The notes: generated by a model from the letters alone, not told the origin. DNA of 64,000 nt from Congeria kusceri (GCA_027627225.1 CM051027.1:89960151-90024150), one strand, 5' to 3'; positions 37,759 to 49,374 are shown, counted from the first letter of the stretch. Numbers and translations are program-made.

Positions 37759-40700
37759 ATGGAAATAAGTGGAATAACACCGCCATGTATGAACTGGTCA
37801 GACTCAAATCTACCTGAACAGTGGAACAGATTCAGGCGCCATGTAAACTTAATGTTTTCTGGTCCACTAAAAGGAAAAAGTGAAGAAGAAAAAGTGTCAT
37901 ATTTGTTGTTATGGACGGGCGAAAAAGGAAGAGACATTCACGCAACATGGAATGGTATAACCGAGGAACAATCGAAGAAACTGGACACCTATTACACAAG
38001 ATTTCAAAATTATGTACAACCGAAGCTGAACCCGATATTCGCGCGGTATAAATTCTACAATGAAGTTCAGAACCAAGACTCAATTGACACGTTTGTCACC
38101 AGACTGCGGTTGACAGCAAGAGACTGCAACTTTAATGACATGGACGACATGATACGCGACCGAATCGTATTTGGTACGAATTCTGCCAGAATCCGAGAGA
38201 AGCTCATCAATGTCGGCGCGGAACTGACAGTTGACAAAGCAATACAAATTGCGCAATCATTCGAGTACTCCCAGCAGCAGCTAAAGACGATGACAGAGCA
38301 AGATGTTCATCAAATCAAACCACAGAGACCCAGGAGCGATGCGCGGCGACCTCCAGCAGACAGTCGACCACGACCCAGAGACGCACGGACGAAACAGAAC
38401 AAACATTCGTGTGACTATTGTGGAAGAATGCATGACAAGACTGCAAAGTGCCCTGCAATGGGAATGACATGTCACATTTGTGGCAAAATGAACCATTTTG
38501 CAAAAGTGTGCCGTTCCAAAAAATTGCACGAACTGACAGCAGACACAGACAATTGTCGGGATTATTATGATTCAATTAGTTCAAATGAATGCTATGACGG
38601 AAAATGTAACATTGATACGGTAAGAAAGCTTTCTTCTCATGCTGATCGTGCATTTGTTCAAGTCAACGTTGGTCCTTCCCGCACCCCAATCCAATTTAAA
38701 TTAGACACAGGCAGTGCTGTCGTAGTACTACCCTTGAAACACTTTCGCACGTTACACCTCAAAACCCCGTTGGAACCTCCCGATAGCCGATTAACCTCAT
38801 ATACTGGCAACACACTCCCGGTGAAAGGGATGGTCAAACTGACATTGAGATATAAAGATAAGATTACCGAATCACTGTGCTACATAGTGGACGGTAACGC
38901 TTCCCCTCTGTTGAGCCTACAAGCATCTGTTGATTTAGGTCTTATCACACTGACCTATTCTTTGGAAAATACCAGGAATACCCCATTAGATAAGGAGTCA
39001 GCCTTGAGTGACTACAGTGACCTATTTCAAGGCGTCGGAACTATTCCAGGTGTTTGCAAATTGCACGTTAAGCCCGATGCAGTACCTGTAATTAACCCGC
39101 CTAGACGAGTACCGGAAGCACTTAAAGATAAGTTACAATGCGAACTTCAGCGCTTAGAGCGTGACGGCATTATTGCGAAGGTCACCGAACCTACGGACTG
39201 GGTAAACTCAATTGTGATTGTAGAGAAACCCAAAACAGGCAATTTGAGAATTTGTCTAGATCCCAAAGCATTAAACGATGCTATCCGACGACCACACTAT
39301 GCAATGCCGACCTTAGACGACATAACGTCGAAACTGACTGGTGCTAAGTACTTCAGTACTCTAGACATTACACATGCATACTGGAGTATTAAGTTGGACG
39401 ACGAGTCATCATTATTGACGACATTCAGTACAGTTTTCGGACGATACAAATGGCTAAGACTTCCGTTTGGAATTTCAGCGTCGTCAGACATATTTCAAAA
39501 CAAAATGGATCAAGTGTTTACCGGATTGACTGGTTTGACAACGCTTGTTGACGACCTCTTGATCACAGGAACGACCAGAAAGGAACATGACATTAATTTG
39601 TTACGTTGCCTCGAGAGAGCACGTGCAAATGGCATACGGTTTAATCCGGACAAATGTACAATTGCTGCACAAGAAGTCACATTCTTTGGTCATGTAATAA
39701 CCTCAGATGGACTTAAGCCTGATCCTTCTAAAATCGAAGCGATCACAAAGCTAGGTATTCCCCAGAACAGAACGGAACTGGAAACCATACTAGGCATGGT
39801 AAACTACTTGCAGAAATTTGCCCCAAACCTCGCTGAAGTAACGAGTCCCATGCGATCGTTACTTAAGAAAGATGTTGAATTTATGTGGGACCACGCACAG
39901 ACGGACGCACTCAACAAAATGAAGCAGGTTATTACCCAGAGTCCCGTATTGACATTCTTTGACCCTAAAAAACAGGTTTTACTTGAATGCGATGCATCAA
40001 AACATGGTGTCGGCGCAGCCTTATTTCAAGATGGCCGCCCATGCGCTTATGCGTCAAAGACACTGACCCAGACAGAATCTGGTTATGCGAACATAGAGCG
40101 CGAGATGTTAGCTATACTGTTCGGATGCAAACGTTTCCATCAGTACATTTATGGCAGACATGTAACCGTACACTCTGATCATAAGCCTCTATCGGCAATC
40201 ATGAAAAAGCCTCTTTCAATTGCCCCACCCCGTTTGCAAAGGATGATGTTACAGTTGCAGGCATATGACCTTGACGTACAGCACGTGAGCGGGAAACAAG
40301 TTCCCATCAGTGACTTACTTTCCAGACAGCCAATCACAGGTACATTCAACCTAGAGGGCCTTGACCTACACGTACACACTGTTATGCAATCATTAAACGT
40401 AACTGACCGACGAATTCAGTTGCTTCGCGAAGCAACAAAGAATGACCCTCAGATGCAAACGTTAAAGAACACAATCTTGGACGGATGGCCAGAAACCAGG
40501 TCACAATGTAACAGGTCAATCCTAGAATTCTGGAACCACAGGGATGAACTATCCTGTGCTGATGATCTAATCTTGAGAGGTCAAACCATAATCATCCCCG
40601 AACCGGTCCGACAGGAAATGGTGCAATCGGTTCACAGCAGCCACATGGGTATTGAGAAAACAATACTCAGGGCGAAACAGGCATTGTTTTGGCCAGGTAT

Positions 40701-41727
40701 GTCAAAACAAATTACGGACTTCGTACAGAAATGTAGTACTTGTCAGAAGTACAGAGAGTCCAATCAAAAAGAACCATTGATCTCACATGATGTACCACAG
40801 CGACCATGGCAATATGTCTCGACTGACATATTCACACTTGACAATAAAGACTACCTGATCACGGTCGACTCATACAGTAATTATTTTGAAATTGACTATC
40901 TACCTGACATGAAAAGCTCGACAGTTGTTAGAAAACTCAAATGTCAATTTGCTAGACATGGCATTCCAGACAGACTGATGTCCGACAATGCAGGTCAATA
41001 CACATCAGAACAAATGAAAAACTTTGCAAGGGAATGGAATTTTACACAAATATTTTCCAGTCCACTCCACCCACAATCGAATGGCCTAGCAGAAAACGCG
41101 GTGAAAACAGCAAAGCGCTTACTGCAAAAAGCGCGCGAAAGCGGACAAGAACCATACCTATGCATTCTTGAGTACAGGAACACCCCTCTAAAATCTGGAT
41201 ACACCCCTGCACAACTGCTTATGGGCAGACGCACTAGATCTGTACTACCTGTCACTCACAAATATCTGACTCCTAAGACGGTTAACACAAAACAAGTTCG
41301 AACTTACAAACATGGAGAAAAAGAGAAACAAAAGCAATATTTCGATAGGTCTACAAAACCATTGCCAAAACTGAAAGTCAATGAATATGTTCAAATGCAA
41401 CATGATAAAATTTGGTTACCAGCTAAAGTCACTAAGGTTCACAATGAAAGATCCTATGAAGTGCAAACTAGGAGCGGCGGAATTTATCGTCGTAATCGTA
41501 GGCTGTTACGCAAAACCAATGAGAGCTTTCCTGAAATCACTGATTTCGAGCCGAACATCTTGGCACAGAATTCCCCATTTGTAGCCCCCTGTACCACTCA
41601 ACCCAGCAATGACCCAGGTCAAGTTAACAGTTCAGCATCACCTGTAAATAGCCCTTATCAGACACGATCAGGTAGAGTTGTGAAGCCAAGCAAACTATAC
41701 AGTGGTGATCAGTGGATATGTAAATAA
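37759..41727 (+). CDS. Gag-Pol polyprotein of the Ty3/gypsy element
   Basis: A single 1,322-codon frame. Gag occupies roughly residues 1-215. Two zinc knuckles follow (CDYCG... near 218, CHICGKMNHFAKVC near 238). The aspartic protease has LDTGSA near 315. Reverse transcriptase carries the catalytic pair in LVDDLL near 596, with Val where many gypsy enzymes have Tyr-x before Asp-Asp. RNase H has ECDASKHG near 742 and SDHKPL near 804. Integrase has an HHCC finger (H...H near 957, CSTC near 993) and Asp, Asp, Glu at about 1021 (STDIF), 1075 (SDNAG) and 1109 (LAENA). The C-terminus is a basic linker and tail. No stop or frameshift is present and Gag and Pol share one frame, so the polyprotein must be processed or produced by another route. 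ATG at 37759 is the first in frame, 52 bp after the LTR. Confidence 0.97.
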   Translation: MEISGITPPCMNWSDSNLPEQWNRFRRHVNLMFSGPLKGKSEEEKVSYLLLWTGEKGRDIHATWNGITEEQSKKLDTYYTRFQNYVQPKLNPIFARYKFYNEVQNQDSIDTFVTRLRLTARDCNFNDMDDMIRDRIVFGTNSARIREKLINVGAELTVDKAIQIAQSFEYSQQQLKTMTEQDVHQIKPQRPRSDARRPPADSRPRPRDARTKQNKHSCDYCGRMHDKTAKCPAMGMTCHICGKMNHFAKVCRSKKLHELTADTDNCRDYYDSISSNECYDGKCNIDTVRKLSSHADRAFVQVNVGPSRTPIQFKLDTGSAVVVLPLKHFRTLHLKTPLEPPDSRLTSYTGNTLPVKGMVKLTLRYKDKITESLCYIVDGNASPLLSLQASVDLGLITLTYSLENTRNTPLDKESALSDYSDLFQGVGTIPGVCKLHVKPDAVPVINPPRRVPEALKDKLQCELQRLERDGIIAKVTEPTDWVNSIVIVEKPKTGNLRICLDPKALNDAIRRPHYAMPTLDDITSKLTGAKYFSTLDITHAYWSIKLDDESSLLTTFSTVFGRYKWLRLPFGISASSDIFQNKMDQVFTGLTGLTTLVDDLLITGTTRKEHDINLLRCLERARANGIRFNPDKCTIAAQEVTFFGHVITSDGLKPDPSKIEAITKLGIPQNRTELETILGMVNYLQKFAPNLAEVTSPMRSLLKKDVEFMWDHAQTDALNKMKQVITQSPVLTFFDPKKQVLLECDASKHGVGAALFQDGRPCAYASKTLTQTESGYANIEREMLAILFGCKRFHQYIYGRHVTVHSDHKPLSAIMKKPLSIAPPRLQRMMLQLQAYDLDVQHVSGKQVPISDLLSRQPITGTFNLEGLDLHVHTVMQSLNVTDRRIQLLREATKNDPQMQTLKNTILDGWPETRSQCNRSILEFWNHRDELSCADDLILRGQTIIIPEPVRQEMVQSVHSSHMGIEKTILRAKQALFWPGMSKQITDFVQKCSTCQKYRESNQKEPLISHDVPQRPWQYVSTDIFTLDNKDYLITVDSYSNYFEIDYLPDMKSSTVVRKLKCQFARHGIPDRLMSDNAGQYTSEQMKNFAREWNFTQIFSSPLHPQSNGLAENAVKTAKRLLQKARESGQEPYLCILEYRNTPLKSGYTPAQLLMGRRTRSVLPVTHKYLTPKTVNTKQVRTYKHGEKEKQKQYFDRSTKPLPKLKVNEYVQMQHDKIWLPAKVTKVHNERSYEVQTRSGGIYRRNRRLLRKTNESFPEITDFEPNILAQNSPFVAPCTTQPSNDPGQVNSSASPVNSPYQTRSGRVVKPSKLYSGDQWICK

Positions 41728-41892
41728 CTGTAAATAAACACTAAAGTTAGTGATAGGCTGATAACGGACACGAGCAACATTTCGAACATTTTATCAATAT
41801 TAACATTATTTTAAATAACTTCATTGTGGTATTGGAAATGTATGAAACACATTGTATTGATTGTTAATTTTACAATGTAGTATCTTTTCTTC

Positions 41893-41907
41893 TGAAAGAG
41901 AGGAGGA
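41893..41907 (+). other. Polypurine tract
   Basis: 'TGAAAGAGAGGAGGA' ends exactly at the first base of the 3' LTR, the expected plus-strand primer position. Confidence 0.9.
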
Positions 41908-42095
41908 TGTAATATATGGACCACGTGCATGTTTATCTCTATGCGCATGCGTGAACACTACCCGGCGCTAGCCACAGGTCTTATCAGCAGTCTTAGAATA
42001 AACTTCGTAGAAAGAACACGCTTGTGTTATGTTGACTTGATTGTCTTCAATCTAGAATATAGTACATTTGTACAAATCACAGACACAATATAACA
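41908..42095 (+). repeat. 3' LTR
   Basis: 188 bp, one difference from the 5' LTR; ends in CA and is followed by the TGTGT target duplication. Confidence 0.95.
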
Positions 42096-42589
42096 TGTGT
42101 CAAATCCTACCACAGTTGAACATGGTTGGCCATAGAGAGCAGTACATTCACAAGTTTTTTGCTTGAACCCTGAAACAACTTCCTCTTCTTTTTTATCAAC
42201 CTGTCTCTTATCTGAGATATGAGTGTCATGACTGACGTGGGAAATACAAGAGGAATGGACATTTTGAATACCATCGTCACTGCAGTCAGAATCATCTCTA
42301 TCATCAACAAGTACTGAATTCAAACAAGTGTCTGCATTCACAGGTTCATAGTTTGATGCATCATGATCACAATCAACAAGTGAAGAGCAAACACTTTCTC
42401 CATTTAGTTTATACAGTAAATCAACATTATGAAGTTCTGTAGGATAATTGTTAAAAAAGTATGATAACAGTTTAAACAGTGTGAATGTAGAATTGAAACC
42501 ATTTTATAGAATGTACGTTTTATATAAATAACATGTGCGTATCATTTGGAAAAAGGATTTATGTCACATAAACGTGCTTTTGGTTACAG

Positions 42590-45500
42590 GTTATCGAGCA
42601 TGGAGCTGGGGAGCTGATCGTATCCCGTCGTCCAGGAAATAAAACAAATGTCACGTACACGGCTGATCGATATTTGCCCTGTCAGTATTGCCTAGGCTTC
42701 TTCTTGGATAGCTCCCTTTGGCTTCACATGAAGACTTGTTTATTAAAACCAAACGAACAACAACCCTCTGCAAACTTCATCCGAGATTCACGTGTCCTTC
42801 TTTTGCCATTCGTTCCACAAATTTGCGAAGAGGAATCTGCAATTGAGGACTTACTCAATGGCATGAAAGAGACATCCGCAAATCCGGGAATTCCCGCATT
42901 ATGCAAACACGATTTGATGATTCGTGAATTTGGTAAATCCATGTTATGTCGCCTTGGGGCAGACACCGAACAAATGGTAAAAGATATAGACAATGTAAGA
43001 ACAAAAGTAAGGACGGTCGGGAGACTTTTGAAAGAATTGCATATCCAGGGCAACAATTCTTTGCCACTGGTACAATTTATCACTGGCCAGAAATTTAACC
43101 AAGTTGTGAACGCGACCATCACCATTTCACAAAACAGCGACTCTCCACAAATTGCCGAGGTCGCAGAATTGAAAGTGTCCGACTTCTTGCAAGTACACCA
43201 ACATGATGAAGTTGACACAGAGATATACAACGCCCTTAATATATCTGAACGCATTCTTTCACAAAGGTAGGTACTTTGTGCTTTTGAGTTGTCGCCGTGT
43301 GCCTATGTGTCCGTCTGATTTTTTAATAATAATTTCAGTTATTCGGGGCTATTAATTGCCAAGTAATATTATTGCAAATATATTATATAATATCGCACGA
43401 TATTTAATTATATGCAAACTATTTTATACTTATATATTTATCTTAACAATAATATTTTCTTAACAAGTAGCATAAAAATCGAAAACAAGTTAGTATTTTT
43501 ATGTATTTGGTGTTTGTATTACTAAACATGATACAACAATACCAATGTTGTATTCCAGAATTAAAGTGGTGGCAGTTCGTGGAAAATCAACCAGATGTCT
43601 CCGCAAAGTATACATTATTTTGACCCCAGATATGATTCAGGCCCTTGACTACGTTTTGCGGAGAAGACACGGCGGTATTTACTATAGTTCATGGTTTTGT
43701 GATGAGTATGTTAAAGGTTTCTTTATCTTTATTTAATACAAAAAATGGCTGCTTATAAAAAAGGTAGATTTGGAATGTGTCTCAGTGTGACATAATTGCA
43801 ATACTTTTAAATCGTAATTGTTCACTGTCACATACGCGCACTTGTCAGTCATGGTAATAAAACGTGAAATCAGGTGCAAGTTCGTCGAAAAACAATAACA
43901 AATGCATTTATTAAATCCAATCGATTTAATAATTGTGGCAATAATCGCGTGTAGGTACCTCATTATCTGGTTAATAGTTTATGAACATAACAATAGTTCT
44001 TTTTATTGTATCTTGTCAGTCTAACAAAGATTTTCTTCGTCATTAACATATTATTGCGTGTTTCAGAAAGAGTGATAAGGCACCATTAGACGGATGCGAA
44101 GCGATGAGAATAGTAACAAGTCTGTGTCCTGGTCTGAAAGAACCAAACCGTATTCGGTCACGTACGTTACGTAAATACCTAGCAACAACATCACAGGTAC
44201 ACTTTTTGAAATGGTAACAATATTTCATATTTTCAATTGCTAATCTTAAAATTCAGTTATAGTTGAATTTCCTTTTAAAATCATAATAATGCAGCGCAAT
44301 AAATATACGATAGTTAGTCAATAGTATCATTGTTACTAGTATTAAGCTAAAATGTTGTTGTTTTTTGAAGTCATACAATTGTATAATTTAGATTCTGCAC
44401 GTGCAATTATGTTTTTAACTACGTTTATTTATGAATATTTATACCAATTTAGTGAATTAATTTTGATGGGTGACAGAATACTGTAATATTTATTCAATTA
44501 GAATAGCAGCAAATAAATAACCGCTTTTTTAAAACAGATCCTCGATATGACCGAGTCGGAGCTGAAAATGGTCGCTGACCATATGGGACACAACCTGAAT
44601 GTTCAGACCGATGTATATAGACTTCAAAGTTCGTTGTTAGCAAAAACAAAGGTGGCAAGGGTATTGATTGCCATGGAGAATGGGCACTTAAATAAATTCC
44701 AAGGCAAAATACTATATGCCATTTCTATTGAAGGTACGTGACGATTATTGTGTATAATAACGTGATTTCTACAAGATTTACATATTATTTATATGCCTAA
44801 ATTGTAACTATTAAAATTGAAGAAAATAGTAAATTAAAAACATTTTAACAATTGAAAAATTCGGCACATCGCAGTCTTAATAGATACACTGTCTTAATAG
44901 ATATTCGCATAAATTATTATTTTTTCTTTCACATAGACATACCCGAGCCAGTTGAGTACGACGATGCTTGGTCAGTTCAACAAATGGTGAACGATAATTC
45001 AGGTAAGCATTAAATATTGATTTTTAGCTATTTCAACTAAGCATCTGATATTTGAGACAAACATTTAATTGTTAGTCCTTTGTTGATATGCGATTTGAAA
45101 GTCTGAAATTTTATTATGCTTAAAATTAACGGAATACGTTATTTTATCCGTACTTAATGTTTGCAGGTGATGAAGAAGTAGCCGATATACAATGTGCCGT
45201 CCCAGAACCTCTTTCAGGTGTGTTAAATTCAGATTATGTGTTGATGATTATTCACTGCTCAACTACAATTAATAAATGAGAGAAATCGAGATTTTTATTC
45301 TTGATCTGGCATTAGGATTTGAAGCAGTTAACATTTGTTACAACATTGTTGCTCATTATTTTAATTTTCAATGTAAACATGGCAGTGAATTAATTTCGGA
45401 TACAATACAGATATAATAATAGTACATTATTTACGTTTTCACCTGTGGTACAGTGGCTTAAGAAATTATATAGAGTCGCGATTTAAATCTATAGGATTCA

Positions 45501-46448
45501 TTGAAACATTTAAAAACATATTTTGACATATAAAATAATATAAATTTAACCTTAGGCTAGCTGTTTCAGTTCGGAATAAAAATGAAATTATCTTATCTGC
45601 CTGTTACTTACAGTTCAAACACAAAGAGTATACACACATGTGACAATAAGTAAATGGTTTAAAAGAAGAAACGTATTTTAATTTTATGTTGTTTTTGTTA
45701 CTTAATTTTAATGTAACTTTTATGTTGCAGAGACAAATGTTAGCCTGAACATGACCCTAAAGGCAAGGTGGTTGATAGTGAGGAACACGGAACAAAACGA
45801 AAATCAGGTAGACAAAATTAATTAACAAAGTTAAATATTTAAACGAAAGTAAAATGCCTATTTTTTCTATTATATATGTATATTTGTATATTTATAGTAT
45901 AATATGTAGAATTTATGTAATCATAATATTTTTTAATTGGGAAATATAATGTAATTGCTTAAAAAGAACATTGTGAAATGTATGTGTTATTTAAATGTTA
46001 TTTATTTAGTATCAACCGTATTTATCCAAGAGAACAATGTGTGTTATGTCACTTAAAGTGACCAAGAGTACATGCAATTATATAATTGATAAAAAAAACA
46101 GGCTTTAAACATATTTATCAAATCCTTTCCATTGGTAGATATTAAATCCAGTTAATTTGTGTTGACATATTTATTTTTTACGGCGGCTTGAAATATTCAT
46201 GCAGTCAATTACATGTATATGTAATGTTTGTTTCAGGTCCCAATAATATACCTAAAATAAAGAGAATGCGGTGGACCGATGAAGAGAACAGATTGTTCAG
46301 AGAAACTTTCCAAGAAAACATTCGTAATAAAACAATGTCCACCGGGACAGTTGTAAGCGAATTGTCTAAGAAGTTACCTGAGGGTACTGAAGCTCAGATC
46401 CGCACCAAAATGCATAATATTATTACAGGAAAACTCAAAAAATGCTAG
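42590..46448 (+). CDS. Multi-exon gene: zinc-finger-like motif, tyrosine-recombinase C-half, SANT/Myb-like end (5' end not found)
   Basis: Exons: 42590-43266, 43559-43705, 44067-44196, 44538-44733, 44937-45002, 45167-45217, 45731-45807, 46236-46448 (TAG). All junctions agree in phase except the last. Exon 1 has 'GAGELIVSRRP' and a C-x2-C-x11-H-x3-C motif. Exon 2 has 'KVVAVRGKSTR' and 'IILTPDMIQALD'. Exon 3 ends in 'SRTLRKYLATTSQ', matching box II of tyrosine recombinases (HxxR, with Arg for His). Exon 4 gives 'HMGHNLNVQTDVYRL': the third-position His and, eight residues on, the presumed nucleophile Tyr. The last exon has 'RWTDEENRLFRETF', SANT/Myb-like. Such recombinases cut and rejoin DNA; Crypton transposons and genes derived from them carry this fold. 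I cannot find the box I Arg: exon 1 seems to lack the segment that should hold it before 'AEVAELKVSDF', so catalysis is doubtful. A poly(A) signal follows. Confidence 0.7.
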
Positions 46449-46820
46449 TTTACAAATCAAGAAACACTGTGCAATGCATATTCTAAGACAATATCCGTAC
46501 CTGGTCATAAATACTGTATAAGCATTCGTTTAATCTTGTTCACTGCAGTATATGTAAAATAGTTCAAACGTCAATGCATACAACATGTAGTAAATGCATT
46601 CGTTACGGACTTAAAGTACTTACAGCACACGTCATTGTGTGTGTAATGTTCGTTTTTTGATGGTTTAATTTAATTGTAATGCACCGTATTACTACTATGA
46701 TAAATGTTAAAAGGAACTAAACATATAAGGGATGCATTTATGTCTGTACGAATGTATGATTGATGTCTGTATTATCGATATCTAATGAATTTTTTAGTCT
46801 TAAAGATCTATTTATAGTTT

Positions 46821-46826
46821 AATAAA
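46821..46826 (+). promoter_or_regulatory. Candidate poly(A) signal AATAAA of the recombinase-like gene
   Basis: AATAAA lies about 370 bp after the TAG at 46448, a reasonable 3' UTR length. Cleavage site not determined. Confidence 0.4.
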
Positions 46827-49370
46827 GAATCGAAGCCATAGTGTGTCAAACATATATGAATTTCTTAACGTTTTGATTGTTGATACGAGATATATACATT
46901 AATTACGTATAAGTCTAGAGATTTTAGACTGTCTTTAACTTTATAATGAAACCGATATTGTCTTTTCCCTAATCGTCTACTTATGAATGTGGAATATATA
47001 TTATACTAACTAAAGTAAGCCAAAAACAGCTGATCATTGTATTCAATAATGGTTAATATATTATATACATTATTATTTTTTAGTTATGCACCACACATGG
47101 TTATGTTGTCGCTTTGAAAGATTGTACGTTAATCCATATGTAGCACAAAACTACATGTTATGTTTTGTGAAATACAGGTAGTAGACATTGTTGAGTATTT
47201 AATATCGATATAGTGCACCAAAATAGCCGGATTTATTTTTTATTGACTCTTTTATTTATTAAATTAACGAGTATGCGTGCATAAAATAGTTGCCTCATTG
47301 TGTGAGTAGATATTGTTTCGTGTGATTGTTTCATGTTAAAATGTTTGAATTTACAATTAAAAATAATGTGTCTTATTCAAGAAAAACATGTGCATGTTGA
47401 ATGCATTCGAAATCATAATTACATTCACAACTAAGTGACTATTGATTTTAGTTATTTGTGTTGTTTTAAGAGCATTTTAATTTTTGATTTTCGAAACTGT
47501 GCAATAATTATTATGCGCGTTAAGAATTTATTGAAAATAATTGTTCAAACTTGTAACCCTTGGACATTGACTCTGGAAATTTTAATAGCAAATGCGTTCA
47601 ACAAATACAATGTCTGTTTATCTGTAGGTTGTTTATTATTTTAAAATATTGTTTAAAACATTCATGAACATTAAATTTTGAAATAATATTACAACACAGA
47701 CCAAGCATGCGATATATTAACTTTGTCAATAATGGTTTGAAAACTATGAAAAACATTGGTTTTGTAAGAAATAAATAATTTAAAAGTCGATGTCAATTCT
47801 TTTATTTGCCAGGTATAGCTCGGACACATTAACCTGACAATGACTTTTATGCATGCATATATTACCAAATCGTTACTTAATAAGAAATGCATTACTTTTC
47901 GAGTTGAATTGATGAAAGAGTAGCTCATTGAAAATACAGTTACTCTTCCATTAAACTTGTGAAACACGTGCACCATCAAATATAAGAATAATAAATATCT
48001 AGTGACATCACCAGGAGAGAAACCCTTATGAACATCCGCTGATCTTTATTTAAGGCTAGTGACTAATTATTTATACAATACAGGACAATACGCACAATAC
48101 AACACAAAACATAACAATACACACACTTGTAAATAAAATGTATCCTCATAGCATTGCGATTAAAATTAAATAGTAATAAAAGGGAATTGAATTACAATTA
48201 ATTACTGGATGGTTTAATGTTCACCAGAGCAACACAACTGCACCTTCTGTGGCACGATGAAATGAAGTTAATAAAGTGTCAGCTAAATCCCTGTTTGTTC
48301 ACAAAATTTCAAGACCTAGCATCATAGAGTACATATTACAAATCATTGCCGTGCATTACAGGAAAATCCGTCTTATGTGGTGTAAAAGGCCAGATTACAT
48401 AGCTTGGTTGTATATGCTAAACTTTTGTAATTGAAATTATTGAAATAAATAGTTTAATATTCAATGAAAATAAGCATTAAAATAAGTGCAAATAGAATGA
48501 AGTTATACACAACGTGAATAAAATATTAAATTAAATGTTTAATGTTCATGTGTCGAATACAGCAAGCAGTAAAACTATTATAACGCGCTGTGCGCCAATG
48601 TTTTAAAGCTGCTACTATCCAAATGGAATTGACATATAGTATATATTTAAAGCTGTTTAACAAACTATAATATATTACAAATGTAATTATTTAAGGTTAA
48701 CAAATTATCCATTAAATACTAGCAGGCAGGTGTTTCTGAGTATAGACAAATGATACCCCTTTAATAGGTAAGACTTTATCATTTTATAAATTACATTTTA
48801 GCATCAAATTTTGCCAATTAATTCTTTGGCAACCTATTTAAACCATCACCATAAAATGATGGGTGAGAAATTCCATTAACTAATAACCATTTTAAGGAAA
48901 CCGTATAACTAGACACCAAACTAAAGTATAAAAAACAACATTGTGAAATTTTAGTTCCTGAAATAAAAAGCCTTGCGTTAAAACTTCAAAACCGAGTATA
49001 AATGTAGAAAACAAGTCGAGCGTGTAACGTGTGCTAATATACATGTACATGTAGTTCATGGGTGTCAGGTTAAAGTGTCCGAGTTATATACTTTGATAAA
49101 ATGTTCTTCTTTACTTCTGTCAATTGCCGACATTTATTCTATAAATGCATACTGTAAGGATATGTGTTATTGGATAACTCCCACACGCACAGGTCCAGAA
49201 ATCCCATTCTCGGCAACCCAATGCTGACTGATTACGAATACTACATTATTATAGAGTGCAACGGCATTTCACAGGTGGGTATTCGACGATGAGCCACACA
49301 CAACAACTAAAACTTCCAGCAGTAATATTACTTCTTACCCGGTTACCAATTATTCTACCTCATCCTCATG
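46827..49370. other. AT-rich intergenic region, no supported feature
   Basis: 2.5 kb with many stops in all frames and no splice-bordered coding block. I see no repeat with clear structure. Confidence 0.5.
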
Positions 49371-49374
49371 ATCG

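Larger units (their letters stand above)
37519..42095 (+). mobile_element. Intact Ty3/gypsy (Mag-type, Steamer-like) LTR retrotransposon
   Basis: The element is 4,577 bp with 188-bp LTRs that differ at one position (GTGTATC versus GTTTATC), both starting TG and ending CA. The 5-bp target duplication TGTGT is at 37514-37518 and 42096-42100. A tRNA-Leu-type primer site follows the 5' LTR, a purine tract precedes the 3' LTR, and one uninterrupted Gag-Pol frame fills the interior. Size, short LTRs, single frame and primer type fit the Mag lineage and, from memory, the bivalve Steamer group. Near-identical LTRs mean recent insertion. It sits antisense inside the exon of the minus-strand pseudogene. 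Confidence 0.95.
35570..42436 (-). pseudogene. Decayed minus-strand gene of an unnamed invertebrate family, split by two insertions
   Basis: The minus-strand exon starts at 42436 after an acceptor ('ATCCTACAG') and reads an acidic stretch, then 'CECTALYGQPCSTV', up to 42096 where the LTR element lies. Reading resumes in frame at 37513 with 'YCFSCQELSSREKELVIKY' and runs to 37430, where a second insertion lies. It continues at 36225 with 'PRLKPSQKYFF', then decays (one frameshift, one stop) through 'YDDEGFTPNIHANTHRLPS' and 'GLPLPGRTP' (about 35920). A second exon starts at 35761 and contains 'HYSWDFAQTVHYP' and 'QIGPMYF', ending near 35570. I know this motif series (Cys-rich start, LPLPGR, HYSxDxAQ, GPxYF) from a repeated, unnamed gene family in molluscs and cnidarians, probably transposon-related. 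I do not assign an activity. The in-frame continuity across both insertions is read directly. Confidence 0.75.

Noticed and set aside
37832..41255. Several antisense and off-frame short frames within Gag-Pol
   Set aside because: Shadows of the intact 1,322-codon frame.
42724..43254. 176-codon minus-strand frame
   Set aside because: Antisense shadow of the first exon of the recombinase-like gene, whose plus-strand frame has the motifs and splice phases.
45731..46448. Last junction of the recombinase-like gene as a proven splice
   Set aside because: Phase does not match (0 versus 1), so either a boundary is misplaced, an exon is missing, or the gene is decaying; kept only as part of the gene with that warning.
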